The notes under the pieces are model-generated. The model had not been told where the DNA came from. It was given only the letters and a program-made list of their open reading frames with translations, and did no database searches. Positions 1 to 8,630 of a DNA stretch of 64,000 nucleotides are shown one piece after another. This DNA is from JACKHO01 sp041398745 (GTDB taxonomy: Bacteria > Planctomycetota > Planctomycetia > Planctomycetales > Planctomycetaceae). Position 1 is the stretch's first letter. Each line of letters opens with the position of its first letter. Location of the stretch: positions 62,001 through 126,000 of the forward strand of contig JAWKUB010000002.1 in assembly GCA_041398745.1 (NCBI GenBank). Direction: 5' to 3'. Position numbers and translations under genes: made by a program.

Positions 1-263
1 AAGTCACCTAGAACCTGCTTGATTTCCTCAACGGAACTCACCCGAATTTCGTTCAAGTCAAAGAAGTGATCGAACAATCGTTGAAATGCTGCTTCCGCGT
101 CTTCGTGCGAAGCGTCTTCAAGCAACGTTGCATAAATGAGCGTTTCAATGACTGACAAGTTGGACTTCGGAAGGCCACCCTTGTAACGTTTTTTCAGCTC
201 GATCGTCAGCTTCTTGATGATGCTCTGGCGATCGCTCGACTTCAATAATTTTGAGGCAGCCAC
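1..263 (-). CDS. Endonuclease III-like (HhH-GPD) protein, 3' part cut by window edge
   Basis: Reading the minus strand from a GTG at 261-263 gives an uninterrupted frame of 87 codons to the window edge. A GGGAG Shine-Dalgarno-like motif lies about 7 bases before the GTG, and an in-frame TGA lies 15 codons upstream of it. The visible N-terminal part contains a basic helix followed by LPKSNLSVIETLIYATLLED and a stretch ending FFDLNEIRVSSVEEI. This pattern resembles planctomycete proteins of the HhH-GPD base-excision repair superfamily, which includes DNA glycosylase/AP lyases such as endonuclease III. The helix-hairpin-helix and catalytic residues would lie beyond the edge, so the activity cannot be checked. 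It follows rbfA by about 80 bases on the same strand and could be the last gene of the nusA cluster. Family assignment is by recollection of related sequences, hence moderate confidence. Confidence 0.5.
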   Translation of the reverse strand, partial: MAASKLLKSSDRQSIIKKLTIELKKRYKGGLPKSNLSVIETLIYATLLEDASHEDAEAAFQRLFDHFFDLNEIRVSSVEEIKQVLGD

Positions 264-344
264 CTGGGCCTCCCGTATTTCAACGTGATTATTTCAGGGG
301 AATAAATACTGCCTACGCTCTCGCCCAGGACAGCTCCGTGTGCA

Positions 345-782
345 CTACTCCGATTCATCGCCTAATGAATCCAGCTCCTCGTCGTCGTCATCTGTGACAT
401 CCTCGGGGAGATCGTCCAGCGAATCCGCGTTTTCGTCTTCACTGGCGTTCAACTCTCGCAACATGCGCGAGACTTCAATGCTCTTCTTTACTCCAGGGTC
501 GACAACGAAGGTTAGTACTGGGGTATACCGCAAATCGAGTTCGTCTGCGATTTTAGCCTGCAGGAACCCTCTTGCCGAATTCAGACCCTGCATCGACAAA
601 ACTTCGGTCTTCTTATCGCCGCGCACTGTGACATACACCTTGGCAGTGCGCAAATCAGCAGGGACCTCAACATGCAGAACTGTAATGTTCTTGGCGCGCG
701 GATCTCTCAACTCCAACAGAATTGCGGAGCTCACCACCTGTCGAATCGCTTCAGCGACACGGGCCGTACGTCGGGTACTCAT
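345..782 (-). CDS. rbfA: 30S ribosome-binding factor RbfA
   Basis: A 145-residue protein of the usual RbfA length. It starts MSTRRTARVAEAIRQVVSSA, then LRDPRAKNITVLHVEVPADL and a segment around VYVTVRGDK, matching the single KH-like fold of RbfA, which helps 16S rRNA 5'-end maturation and cold adaptation. The last 30 residues are an acidic tail rich in Asp and Glu, longer than in Escherichia coli. It lies 45 bases downstream of infB on the same strand, the classic nusA-infB-rbfA order, so it is almost certainly co-transcribed. The ATG at 780-782 is the first start in frame and fits family alignments. Confidence 0.93.
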   Translation of the reverse strand: MSTRRTARVAEAIRQVVSSAILLELRDPRAKNITVLHVEVPADLRTAKVYVTVRGDKKTEVLSMQGLNSARGFLQAKIADELDLRYTPVLTFVVDPGVKKSIEVSRMLRELNASEDENADSLDDLPEDVTDDDDEELDSLGDESE

Positions 783-827
783 CGTGTTCCAATAGGTTCC
801 ATTTGAACCTGAGTTGCTCCACAGATG

Positions 828-3632
828 TTAGTCATCAAGAGAACGCTTGCGTTCCTCAATGCGGAACGCTTCTAACAAGTCGCCCTCTTTCACATCGTTG
901 AAACCGTCCAGGCGAATACCACACTCGTAGCCTTCACGAACTTCTCGGGCATCATCCTTCTCGCGACGGAGCGATGCAATGCCGTAGTCGTTCAGAATTT
1001 TCTGGTCACGAATGACATGCACGCGGTTGTTGCGTTCAATGCTTCCATTCAACACACGGCAACCAGCAATGGTTCCTGTACGGCTGATACTGAATGTTCG
1101 CAGCACCAATGCACGTCCCGTCGCCACCTCCACGCGTTCGGGAGCAAGCAGACCCTCCAACGCCTGGCGGATTTCGTCGGTGACGTTGTAAATAATGTTG
1201 TAGCGACGAATGTCCACGCCTTCCTGGATCGCTAACGATTCCGCACGATCTTCCGCGATCACGTGGAACGCAACGATAATGGCTCCAGTGGAGGCAGCAA
1301 GGTAAACGTCGCTCTCGTTCACACCGCCAACGCCTTCGTGCAAAATCTTGATTTGCACCTCGTCGTGTTCAAACCGTTCCAACTCCATGCGCAACGCTTC
1401 GATGGAGCCAGGAGTGTCCGCCTTGATAATGATCGGCAGGTCCTTCAGCTGACCATCGCGAATGGCAAAGAAATCTTCCAGGGAAACGGGACCACCTCGG
1501 CGTGCCAAGGCTTCCGTTCTTCCGCGTAACTGGCGGTCGTCTGCCACTTCTCGGGCTTCTTCAATACTGGGCATGACGAACAGTTGAGCACCTGCACCGG
1601 GCACTCCATCGAGACCAGCGATTTTGACCGGGGTGGATGGCGGGGCCTCGACAAGTTCGTCGTCTTTGTCCGTGTACATAGTGCGGACACGACCAATGGC
1701 GTTACCACAAAGGACAACATCGCCCACCTTCAGTGTGCCTCGGCGCACAATAACCCAGGCAAGCGGACCACGACCTTCGTCAAGGAAGGCTTCCAGGCAA
1801 ACACCTTCAGCAGGAATGTCAACAGGTGCCTGCAATTGCTGGATTTCTGCCGTCAGCAACAGGGTTTCCAACAGGTCGTCGATGCCGGTTCCCTTGAGCG
1901 CTGAGACCCGAATGACTTCCACGTCTCCACCCCACTCCTGTGGTTGGATTCCATGGTTCGCCAAATCGGTGAGCACCTTCATTTCGTTGGCTGTCGGCAA
2001 ATCGACCTTGTTCATGGCGACAACAATGGGCACGCCGGCTGCTTTCGCGTGGCTAATGCACTCCACCGTTTGCGGCATGACGCCATCGTCAGCAGCGACA
2101 ACCAGAACAATAATGTCGGTTACGTTGGCTCCGCGAGCACGCATTTCACCAAACGCCGCGTGCCCAGGCGTATCGACAAACGTAATTTTTTGTCCGTTGT
2201 GTTCAACCTGATAGGCCGCAATGTGCTGCGTAATACCACCTGCTTCACCAGCGGCCACGTTCCCTTTGCGTATGGTATCGACCAACGTTGTCTTTCCGTG
2301 GTCGACGTGTCCCAGTACGGTAATAATGGGCGGTCGCGAAGTCAGTGGTGAGTCGAATTCACTCCGTTCGAAGCGGGCGGCCAACTCGTCCTCCATGCTG
2401 TTTTCACGCTGGATTGTCAAATCGACGCCTAGCTCCAGAGCGACTTCTATCGCGAGTTCGTCGGTGAGGCTGTCGTTGATGGTTGCCATCATCCCTTCAG
2501 ACTTGAAGAGGATGGTCTGGATTTCTTTTGCCGGTCGCCCGGTTGCTTCGGACAGTGAACGCACGGTAATTGGCGATTCAACAGTTGCTTCCGATTTCAG
2601 TTCGACCGGACCGCTTCGTCGCTGCCGCTTACGCGACTTAACGATGACAGCCTCGTCGTCGTCGCCTCCACGTCGGCGCTGCCGACCGCGACGGCGTTGC
2701 TCACGAGCCCCTTCAAGGCTGAGGCCGCCAGCGCGACCACGAGGCTTTTGATCCTCGTCCTCCGTCTCTTCGCTGCCACGACGTGAAGGTTCGTCACGCT
2801 TGCGGATGATTTCGGACAACTTGTTATTTCTCAGAACGTCGCCCGTCAAGGCCAGGTCTGGCTTCTGCACCGGCCCTTGGTGTTCCTTGGCCGGAGTGGC
2901 GAGTTTGAAATTCGTGGCTTTTGCGAGCCCCGGAAGGACCGGTCCCTTCTTTTCTCGTTCGCGCTCCCGTTCTTTCCGACGGGCAGCAGCACGACTTTCG
3001 GGATCACGTACATTCCCGCGAGCCTGCATTTCACGGATTCCGCCAAACCCACCAATTCCCGTTGGTGCGATGTAGTCATCGCGACTCATTGGCTGGCTGT
3101 CACTTTCGGGGCCACCCTCATCAATCGGCGGACCGGAATCGTCCTTCGCTTGTACGGCTTCCTCATGAGGAGCTTCGACCGCGATCACAGGTTTTTCGGA
3201 CTCGGAAGTCGCCGCTTCTTCGGGCGGAACTTCTTGAACAGGGGCGACAGCTGATACTTCCACCAACTCGTCCGAACCTGCAGCCGAGTCTTCGCGCTGC
3301 TCAACTACGGTTGCTTCGGCCTCTGGTACTGCGGAAGGCCGCTGCGGCGGACGCCGTGTAGCTGGTAATGCCGCCAAGTCACGTATTTCCCGCGGCGCGA
3401 CCGGGCGTTCCATTACCGTCTCTTTTTCAGGAGACTTCTTTTTTGAATCGTCACTCGAACCGCCCTTGCTCTTTAAATGAGCAAGCAACACGTCGCGCTC
3501 GGTCGGGGTTATGGCCGCGAGCGCAGACGCTTTCACGTCAATTCCTGCATCAAGACAGTGTTGGATTAGCTCCTTACTGTCGATGTCGAGTTCCTTGGAC
3601 AATGCGAAGATACGAATCTTCAATCGAGACAC
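828..3632 (-). CDS. infB: Translation initiation factor IF-2
   Basis: GTPase that places initiator tRNA on the ribosome. The C-terminal half carries the G1 motif GHVDHGKTT, the G3 motif DTPGHAAF and the G4 motif NKVDL, then the IF-2 beta-barrel and C-terminal domains ending in a short acidic/basic tail. The N-terminus has the small IF2_N helical domain (KIRIFALSKELDIDSKEL), followed by a long low-complexity linker rich in Glu, Pro, Arg and Ala, typical of planctomycete IF-2. The frame is open to 3752, but the first 40 residues of that longest form look non-native. I place the start at the GTG at 3630-3632; a TTG at 3621-3623, directly before KIRIF, is also possible. Neither has a strong Shine-Dalgarno site. 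Sits between nusA and rbfA. Confidence 0.95.
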   Translation of the reverse strand: MSRLKIRIFALSKELDIDSKELIQHCLDAGIDVKASALAAITPTERDVLLAHLKSKGGSSDDSKKKSPEKETVMERPVAPREIRDLAALPATRRPPQRPSAVPEAEATVVEQREDSAAGSDELVEVSAVAPVQEVPPEEAATSESEKPVIAVEAPHEEAVQAKDDSGPPIDEGGPESDSQPMSRDDYIAPTGIGGFGGIREMQARGNVRDPESRAAARRKEREREREKKGPVLPGLAKATNFKLATPAKEHQGPVQKPDLALTGDVLRNNKLSEIIRKRDEPSRRGSEETEDEDQKPRGRAGGLSLEGAREQRRRGRQRRRGGDDDEAVIVKSRKRQRRSGPVELKSEATVESPITVRSLSEATGRPAKEIQTILFKSEGMMATINDSLTDELAIEVALELGVDLTIQRENSMEDELAARFERSEFDSPLTSRPPIITVLGHVDHGKTTLVDTIRKGNVAAGEAGGITQHIAAYQVEHNGQKITFVDTPGHAAFGEMRARGANVTDIIVLVVAADDGVMPQTVECISHAKAAGVPIVVAMNKVDLPTANEMKVLTDLANHGIQPQEWGGDVEVIRVSALKGTGIDDLLETLLLTAEIQQLQAPVDIPAEGVCLEAFLDEGRGPLAWVIVRRGTLKVGDVVLCGNAIGRVRTMYTDKDDELVEAPPSTPVKIAGLDGVPGAGAQLFVMPSIEEAREVADDRQLRGRTEALARRGGPVSLEDFFAIRDGQLKDLPIIIKADTPGSIEALRMELERFEHDEVQIKILHEGVGGVNESDVYLAASTGAIIVAFHVIAEDRAESLAIQEGVDIRRYNIIYNVTDEIRQALEGLLAPERVEVATGRALVLRTFSISRTGTIAGCRVLNGSIERNNRVHVIRDQKILNDYGIASLRREKDDAREVREGYECGIRLDGFNDVKEGDLLEAFRIEERKRSLDD

Positions 3633-3800
3633 CCAAACAATGTAAAACTCAAATTTCGTGAGCGGAAAGATTTCCGAACTCACAAACTGTCCAGAGAAAC
3701 GACTTCTCAGGACATCTATCCCTCGGAAGCAAATCGCATTCCGACTACACATTCATTAATTTCAGGCGGCAATAAAATCTGGAAATACTCCTTCTCAGGA

Positions 3801-5222
3801 TTACTCCACAGACGCTTCACCCTCCTTGACGCCTCCGTCTTCCGAAGCGGCGTCTTCGGACTCAGCATTTGCCGTGACCGTCTCGGCAGATTCGTCGTCA
3901 GCAACATCAGATTCCGATACCGCGTCCACGCCTTCCGCTTCAGCCTCACCTTCGTCGGCACTTGACTCAACAAGCGACTCGCCTGTCATTGCATCCAACT
4001 CGGCGGCTTCACGTTCAACACGCTTTGCTTCCCGTTCAATTTGCTTGCGTCGCTCCGCCTCTTCCTCTTCACGCTCCGCCTGAAGTTCGGCCTGCTCAAC
4101 AATGACTTCACATTCTTCATCACCCAACCCGCTCAATTCGCGGAGGTGGTCGGGTTCGATAACAGACAAATCGTCGTAGCTGAAGAATCCTTGTGAGACC
4201 AAAGCCTCCGCCAAATCTTCACTCACGTGTTCAATTTGACAGAATGCGGTAATTGATCGTTCGAGCTGTTCATCTAACTCATCGCGGGTCATCACTTCGA
4301 TGTCCCAACCGACGAGTTTCGACGCAAGACGAACGTTTTGTCCCTTTTTACCGATGGCCAACGACAATTGATCTTCGCGAACGAGAACAATCACGCGTCC
4401 CAGCATTGGGCAGAGAATGACGTCCTCTACTTCCGATGGCTGAAGCGCGTTCGGAATCAACACTTGAAGTGAATCGTTCCAGCGAACGATGTCAATTCGT
4501 TCGCCATTCAATTCGTCCACAATGGTCTTAATGCGCGAGCCACGAACACCAACACAGGCACCAACACAATCAATGCTGTTGTCATAGCAGGCAACCGCCA
4601 CCTTCGAGCGATAGCCAGCTTCACGTGCGAGCGAACGCACTTCGATAATTCGCTCGGAGACTTCAGGGATCTCAACCTCGAACAATCGGCGTACAAGATC
4701 GGGGTGATTCCGCGACAACACAACCTTCACACGGCTGCCTGCCTTGCGGACTTCCAAGACCGTTGCACGAACTCGATCGTTCACCCGGTACGTTTCGCCC
4801 GGAATCTGTTCACTGCGGGGCAGAATTGCCTCCACTTTTCCCAAATTGACTGAAGCCACACCATGATCAACGCGGGTGACCACACCGTTGACGAGGTGTG
4901 TTCGCAGGTCGTTGAATTCGTCGAAAAGGGAATCGCGCTCTGCTTCGCGAATCTTTTGAATCATCACCTGTTTGGCTGTCTGAGCGGCAATTCGACCCAG
5001 CAAATCGCCTAACTCATCCGGCGGCAACGGCTTATTGTCGAGGTGTGCCGAAACATCACCTGAAACACGATCGATTTCGACGAGAATGTCACGATCTTCG
5101 CCGTAATGTTTCCTGGCAGCAGACAGAATGGCAGCTTCAATCCCACCAAAAATGATTTCCTGGTCGATTCCTTTGTCACGATGCATCGCATCGACGATTC
5201 GCAAAATCTCTGGGCCGTTCAT
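3801..5222 (-). CDS. nusA: Transcription termination/antitermination protein NusA
   Basis: RNA polymerase-binding factor with the expected order: N-terminal polymerase-binding domain (MNGPEILRIVDAMHRDKG), an S1 domain (around NGVVTRVDHGVASVNL), two KH domains (GVRGSRIKTIVDELNGERID and AIGKKGQNVRLASKL) and a helix-hairpin-helix-like C-terminal segment (around LSGLGDEE). The last 60 or so residues are a very acidic, low-complexity tail rich in Glu, Asp, Ser and Ala. The frame extends upstream to a GTG at 5237, but the ATG at 5220-5222 matches the family N-terminus and is chosen. It heads the nusA-infB-rbfA cluster; the rimP gene that often precedes nusA is absent. A 168-base spacer separates it from infB. 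Confidence 0.95.
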   Translation of the reverse strand: MNGPEILRIVDAMHRDKGIDQEIIFGGIEAAILSAARKHYGEDRDILVEIDRVSGDVSAHLDNKPLPPDELGDLLGRIAAQTAKQVMIQKIREAERDSLFDEFNDLRTHLVNGVVTRVDHGVASVNLGKVEAILPRSEQIPGETYRVNDRVRATVLEVRKAGSRVKVVLSRNHPDLVRRLFEVEIPEVSERIIEVRSLAREAGYRSKVAVACYDNSIDCVGACVGVRGSRIKTIVDELNGERIDIVRWNDSLQVLIPNALQPSEVEDVILCPMLGRVIVLVREDQLSLAIGKKGQNVRLASKLVGWDIEVMTRDELDEQLERSITAFCQIEHVSEDLAEALVSQGFFSYDDLSVIEPDHLRELSGLGDEECEVIVEQAELQAEREEEEAERRKQIEREAKRVEREAAELDAMTGESLVESSADEGEAEAEGVDAVSESDVADDESAETVTANAESEDAASEDGGVKEGEASVE

Positions 5223-5459
5223 GCCTGATGCTACCACAGGGTAAAAAAAAAGCGGGCTCTAATGTCCCACTTTAATTGCGCCAGTCTCATCTGAAGTCCG
5301 TCAACCCAGCGTCGCCAACCAAGGATTTCTCCCCGGTTAACACCGAGCACCGGACGTCTGTTACGCCAATGCCTTACATGAGCTGCCTCTTTCTGGATGT
5401 CCGCCAAGAGCAGACAGATTTCAGAACATACCGGCGCAATACCGGTCGGATCGTTCCAC

Positions 5460-5488
5460 ACATTATGATCCGGCACCCAATCTGTCAA
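5460..5488 (-). promoter_or_regulatory. Candidate sigma70-type promoter for the nusA cluster
   Basis: On the minus strand a perfect TTGACA (-35, at 5483-5488) is followed after 17 bases by TAATGT (5460-5465). An alternative -10, CATAAT at 5462-5467, has better sequence but only a 15-base spacer. It would give a leader of about 235 bases before nusA. Based on motif only. Confidence 0.3.
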
Positions 5489-5610
5489 GTTGCTGGACGG
5501 TTAAGTCACTATGAGTTTTGGAGATGCCCCCTCCCCTTCCGGGACGCCCAACCTCATGACAGCCGGTCCCATGTCGATACATTTGTATAGAATCCCCATT
5601 CCCGATGGCG

Positions 5611-5640
5611 TTGGCACAAGATCGAAATGAATAGTAGACT
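5611..5640 (+). promoter_or_regulatory. Candidate promoter of tRNA-Gly
   Basis: TTGGCA at 5611-5616 and TAGACT at 5635-5640 are separated by 18 bases. The putative -10 ends 15 bases before the tRNA 5' end, a spacing that fits a dedicated tRNA promoter. Motif-based only. Confidence 0.4.
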
Positions 5641-5655
5641 CTACGAATGCCAATT

Positions 5656-5728
5656 GCGGGTGTAGCTCAGTTGGCAGAGCGTTAGCTTCCCAAGCTGAAG
5701 GCCGTGGGTTCGAACCCCATCACCCGCT
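5656..5728 (+). tRNA. tRNA-Gly (anticodon CCC)
   Basis: 73 bases fold as a full cloverleaf. The acceptor stem is GCGGGTG paired with CACCCGC, the D-arm GCTC/GAGC, the anticodon stem TTAGC/GCTGA with loop TTCCCAA (anticodon CCC, reads GGG), and the T-arm GTGGG/CCCAT with a TTCGAAC loop; the discriminator base is T. CCA is not encoded. It stands alone, with a promoter-like element upstream and a strong terminator 10 bases downstream, so it is a single-gene transcript. Confidence 0.95.
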
Positions 5729-5737
5729 TTTTGGAGG

Positions 5738-5773
5738 CCTCGTTGTCCCTGGCAGACAACGGGGCCCTTTTTA
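5738..5773 (+). terminator. Rho-independent terminator of tRNA-Gly
   Basis: A 10-bp stem, CCTCGTTGTC paired with GACAACGGGG (one G-T pair), with loop CCTGGCA, is followed by CCC and a run of five T. It begins 10 bases after the tRNA. Confidence 0.85.
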
Positions 5774-5842
5774 TTGCCCCTCTGGCATTTAAGTCAAATG
5801 GTCGGATTCGGCCGAACGCTCGGCTGCAAGTACAGTGAAATT

Positions 5843-7123
5843 CTAACCTTCCGTACGCGCCTTGTCCGAGATATCCTTCCGGCACCAGGCGCCCTGCCAA
5901 CGAATTTCTTTGACAGCCTGGTAGGCTTTTCGCTTGGCTTCGGCAATGTTGTCACCCAGAGCGGTGACTCCTAACACGCGGCCGCCTGTGTTGACGACCT
6001 TGCCGTCCTGCACTGCTGTCCCGGCGTGGAAGACTTTGGTATCTGGCAGGGCGTTGGCGGCGTCGAGGCCGCGGATTTCGTGTCCTTTGGTGTAGCTGCC
6101 GGGATATCCCTCAGATGCCATGACCACGCAAATGGCCGCGCGGTCATCCCATTCGATGTCGGCGGCTTTCTCCAGCGTTCCGGTTGCGGCGGCATGCAAC
6201 AGGTCGAACAGGTCGGTCTTCAGACGCATGAGCACCGGCTGCGTTTCAGGATCGCCGAGACGGACATTGAATTCCAGCACCTTGGGGCCCTGAGCCGTCA
6301 GCATGAGACCCGCGTAAAGCACGCCGGAGAACTCACACTTGCGGCGTTTCATTTCGTGAACGGTCGGGATGAGAATTTTCTCAATGACTTCGTCCATGAG
6401 TTCCGGAGTCGCGAACGGAGCGGGTGTGTACGCCCCCATGCCTCCGGTGTTCGGCCCCTTGTCGCCATCGTACGCGGGCTTGTGATCTTGTGCTGGTTCG
6501 AGCGTAACAATGGTCCGACCATCAACAATGGCCAGCACGCTGACTTCCAGCCCTTCGAGCTTTTCTTCAATGACGACCTGTCGTCCCGCGTCACCGAATG
6601 TCTTGTCGACCATTGAACTTCGAATGGCCGCAATGGCTTCGTCCTTCGTTTCACAGACGGTAACACCCTTTCCGGCGGCCAGACCATCGGCCTTCACGAC
6701 GAGGGGCGTTTCTTCGCGTTCTTTGACGTACTGGATGGCTTCGCCGACTTTAGTGAAAACCTGATAGTCCGCCGTTGGCACTTTGGCCGCCCGCATCACG
6801 TCTTTGCAGAACGCCTTGCTCCCTTCGAGCTGAGCGGCAGCCTGCGAAGGGCCAAATACTTTCAGGCCATGCTTGCGGAATGCATCGACCACGCCCGCTA
6901 CGAGCGGAGCTTCCGGGCCGACAACCGTGAGTTCGATGGAATTCTTCTTTGCGAATTCCACCAACTGCTGGGCATTGCAGGGATCGAGGTCGACGTTGGT
7001 GGCATCGGCTGCGGTGCCGGCATTTCCGGGGGCACAGAACACTTCGGTGACTTTGGGGGACAAACCGAGTTTCCAGGCGAGGGCGTGTTCACGACCACCA
7101 GAGCCAATGACCAGGACTTTCAT
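5843..7123 (-). CDS. purD: Phosphoribosylamine--glycine ligase (GAR synthetase)
   Basis: Second step of de novo purine synthesis: joins glycine to 5-phosphoribosylamine with ATP. The 426 residues match the family length. Features include the N-terminal MKVLVIGSGGREHALAWKL nucleotide-binding loop, the ATP-grasp region with KADGLAAGKGV, the GDKGPNTGGMGAY segment, and FNVRLGDPETQ near the metal/ATP site. The C-terminal domain is complete and ends ...WCRKDISDKARTEG. The ATG at 7121-7123 gives the canonical N-terminus. It is downstream of an M20 peptidase gene on the same strand, but the 310-base spacer holding an inverted-repeat cassette suggests a separate transcript. Confidence 0.95.
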   Translation of the reverse strand: MKVLVIGSGGREHALAWKLGLSPKVTEVFCAPGNAGTAADATNVDLDPCNAQQLVEFAKKNSIELTVVGPEAPLVAGVVDAFRKHGLKVFGPSQAAAQLEGSKAFCKDVMRAAKVPTADYQVFTKVGEAIQYVKEREETPLVVKADGLAAGKGVTVCETKDEAIAAIRSSMVDKTFGDAGRQVVIEEKLEGLEVSVLAIVDGRTIVTLEPAQDHKPAYDGDKGPNTGGMGAYTPAPFATPELMDEVIEKILIPTVHEMKRRKCEFSGVLYAGLMLTAQGPKVLEFNVRLGDPETQPVLMRLKTDLFDLLHAAATGTLEKAADIEWDDRAAICVVMASEGYPGSYTKGHEIRGLDAANALPDTKVFHAGTAVQDGKVVNTGGRVLGVTALGDNIAEAKRKAYQAVKEIRWQGAWCRKDISDKARTEG

Positions 7124-7433
7124 AAGAATTCACGATAGTTTCAAGTTGAGAGAGAACGTCCCGCATGCCATGCATTCCACCGAAGCGGGCGCAGCATGTT
7201 ACCGGGAAGAAGACCGGGATTGTAGCGCCTGACCTGGCGGCGCCAAAACTTACCGCGAAAGGAATGGACAGCCCGAAATATTCGTAGGGTGGGTGAAGTC
7301 CGCGTCAAATCGAATGGTGCGTTTCGCAAGTCGTTCAATGCAAGAAGCAGGGTGTCAGTTCCGTGACGCCCCACTCGCGGACGTAACCCACCGTAATACG
7401 GCGACTTGCTGCACACACCCTACAAATCTGAAC
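7124..7433. other. Spacer with an inverted-repeat cassette
   Basis: No convincing gene. A 91-codon minus frame (7141-7416) is Arg-rich and matches nothing I recognise. The right half is the imperfect inverted repeat annotated separately. Confidence 0.4.
7284..7423. repeat. Imperfect inverted-repeat cassette with GTAGGGT...ACCCTAC ends
   Basis: The 140-base segment begins GTAGGGTGGGTG and ends CACACACCCTAC, so its outer ends are inverted copies; an internal GTAACCCACCG also pairs with the left arm. It resembles the GTAGGGTGGGT / ACCCACCCTAC dispersed elements found between genes in many bacteria. It lies between purD and the M20 peptidase gene. No ORF or transposase. Confidence 0.55.
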
Positions 7434-8585
7434 CTATGCTCTGCCTGTGGCCAGAATGAGTGCGATATCACCAGCCTGCTGGAACTGCCCAATCGAGAGT
7501 TCCTCGTTGACGGTGTGAATACCCGCTTGCCCGCATCCGAGTGTGACCGTCGGGAATCCGTGCGCCGTCATCCAGTTGGCATCGAGACCGCCATTGGAAA
7601 CTCGCGTGTGCGGTTCGAGTCCCGCCTGCTGAATTGCGGCAATGGCGGACTGAACGACAGGTTCCTCATGGCTGAGCTTGAAGGCTTCGTACTTGTTGCG
7701 AACGTCGACTTCAACAGAACCACGCTTCCCAACAGCGTTCGTGACACTCTTGGCCGCTTGCACGAAGGCTTTGCGAATGGCGTTGACGGTTTTCGCCCGG
7801 AAGGGGGCTTTATGGCTGCGCGCTTCGGCACGAAGCGTCAGTTGATCCATGACCACATTCGTGGCGTCGCCCCCTTGAACTACTCCGATGTTACTCGTAC
7901 CAGCCTGATTCCCTTTCTGCACGAGTCCCAGCCAACCTTCTTCCTGCAGCTGGGCAATCGCCTTGGAGGCAATGACAACTGCGCTGACACCATCTTCGGG
8001 ATGGGCACCCGCATGGCTGGCGATGCCGCGCACGGTAATGTCGATATGGTCGTCGCCCGTTGCTCCTACGACGGCCATGTTGGGGAGGCCACCGTCCCAG
8101 TTGAAACAGAGTTTCGGATTCCCGAGTTTCGAGCCGGTGACGTAGCGTGCGCCGACGAGCCCAATTTCTTCCTGAACCGGCCAAAAAAGTGTGAGGGGAG
8201 GATGGTCGAGGTTTTGCTTTGCAATGGTCAGCCACGTATTCAGAACCACCGCGGCTCCGGCTCGGTTGTCACCGCCGAGTGCTGTGTTCTTATCACGTGA
8301 GCGAATGGTTCCGCCATCGACATAAGGCTGACAGCCCACGCAGAGCGGGACCGTGTCGATGTGCCCCATGAGCAGTCGCCGCGGGCCTTTGACGGTTCCC
8401 GGCAGTTTGACGATGAGGTTTCCCACCTCACCACCAATGGGGCTCTTTTTGTGAGCGGTATCGAACTGGATGCAGGAGTCCGGCACGCCCGATTTCTTCA
8501 GGGCGTCGACAATGAACTCCGCAATTTTCCCTTCCGAACCACTGCGACCCGGAATGGCCATCATTTTCAAAACGAGATCAATCAT
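7434..8585 (-). CDS. M20-family metallopeptidase, PepT-like
   Basis: A 383-residue di-zinc exopeptidase of the M20/peptidase T type, probably a cytosolic tri- or dipeptidase. Metal-site motifs are visible in order: GHIDTVPL (His and Asp) near residue 75, GGDNRAGAAV (bridging Asp) near 105, PVQEEIGLVGA (catalytic Glu pair) near 138, the NWDGG metal Asp near 163, and a C-terminal GIHTVNE His. The dimerisation domain lies between residues 180 and 300. No signal peptide. It starts 45 bases after gltD on the same strand and could be at the end of the gltB-gltD transcript, though no functional link is obvious. Exact substrate cannot be told. Confidence 0.8.
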   Translation of the reverse strand: MIDLVLKMMAIPGRSGSEGKIAEFIVDALKKSGVPDSCIQFDTAHKKSPIGGEVGNLIVKLPGTVKGPRRLLMGHIDTVPLCVGCQPYVDGGTIRSRDKNTALGGDNRAGAAVVLNTWLTIAKQNLDHPPLTLFWPVQEEIGLVGARYVTGSKLGNPKLCFNWDGGLPNMAVVGATGDDHIDITVRGIASHAGAHPEDGVSAVVIASKAIAQLQEEGWLGLVQKGNQAGTSNIGVVQGGDATNVVMDQLTLRAEARSHKAPFRAKTVNAIRKAFVQAAKSVTNAVGKRGSVEVDVRNKYEAFKLSHEEPVVQSAIAAIQQAGLEPHTRVSNGGLDANWMTAHGFPTVTLGCGQAGIHTVNEELSIGQFQQAGDIALILATGRA

Positions 8586-8630
8586 ACTGCCGGTTCGCTC
8601 CTCTTCCCGGTTCGATTGGGGTTTTCCTCA

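Larger units (their letters stand above)
5223..5655. other. Spacer between nusA and tRNA-Gly
   Basis: About 430 bases without a convincing gene. A minus-strand 85-codon frame (5231-5488) has an ATG and overlaps the immediate nusA upstream region, but its sequence matches nothing I know and is rich in Arg and Trp, as read-through frames often are. The stretch more likely holds the nusA leader and promoter on the minus strand and the tRNA promoter on the plus strand. Confidence 0.4.

Noticed and set aside
1624..2211. 195-codon plus frame within infB
   Set aside because: Antisense shadow of the conserved infB frame.
5231..5488. 85-codon minus-strand frame just upstream of nusA, once considered as a rimP remnant
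   Set aside because: The protein shows no RimP motif, is Arg/Trp-rich and overlaps the nusA start region; I cannot support it as a gene.
7284..7423. CRISPR or attachment site
   Set aside because: Only a single imperfect inverted repeat; no repeat-spacer array and no integrase nearby.
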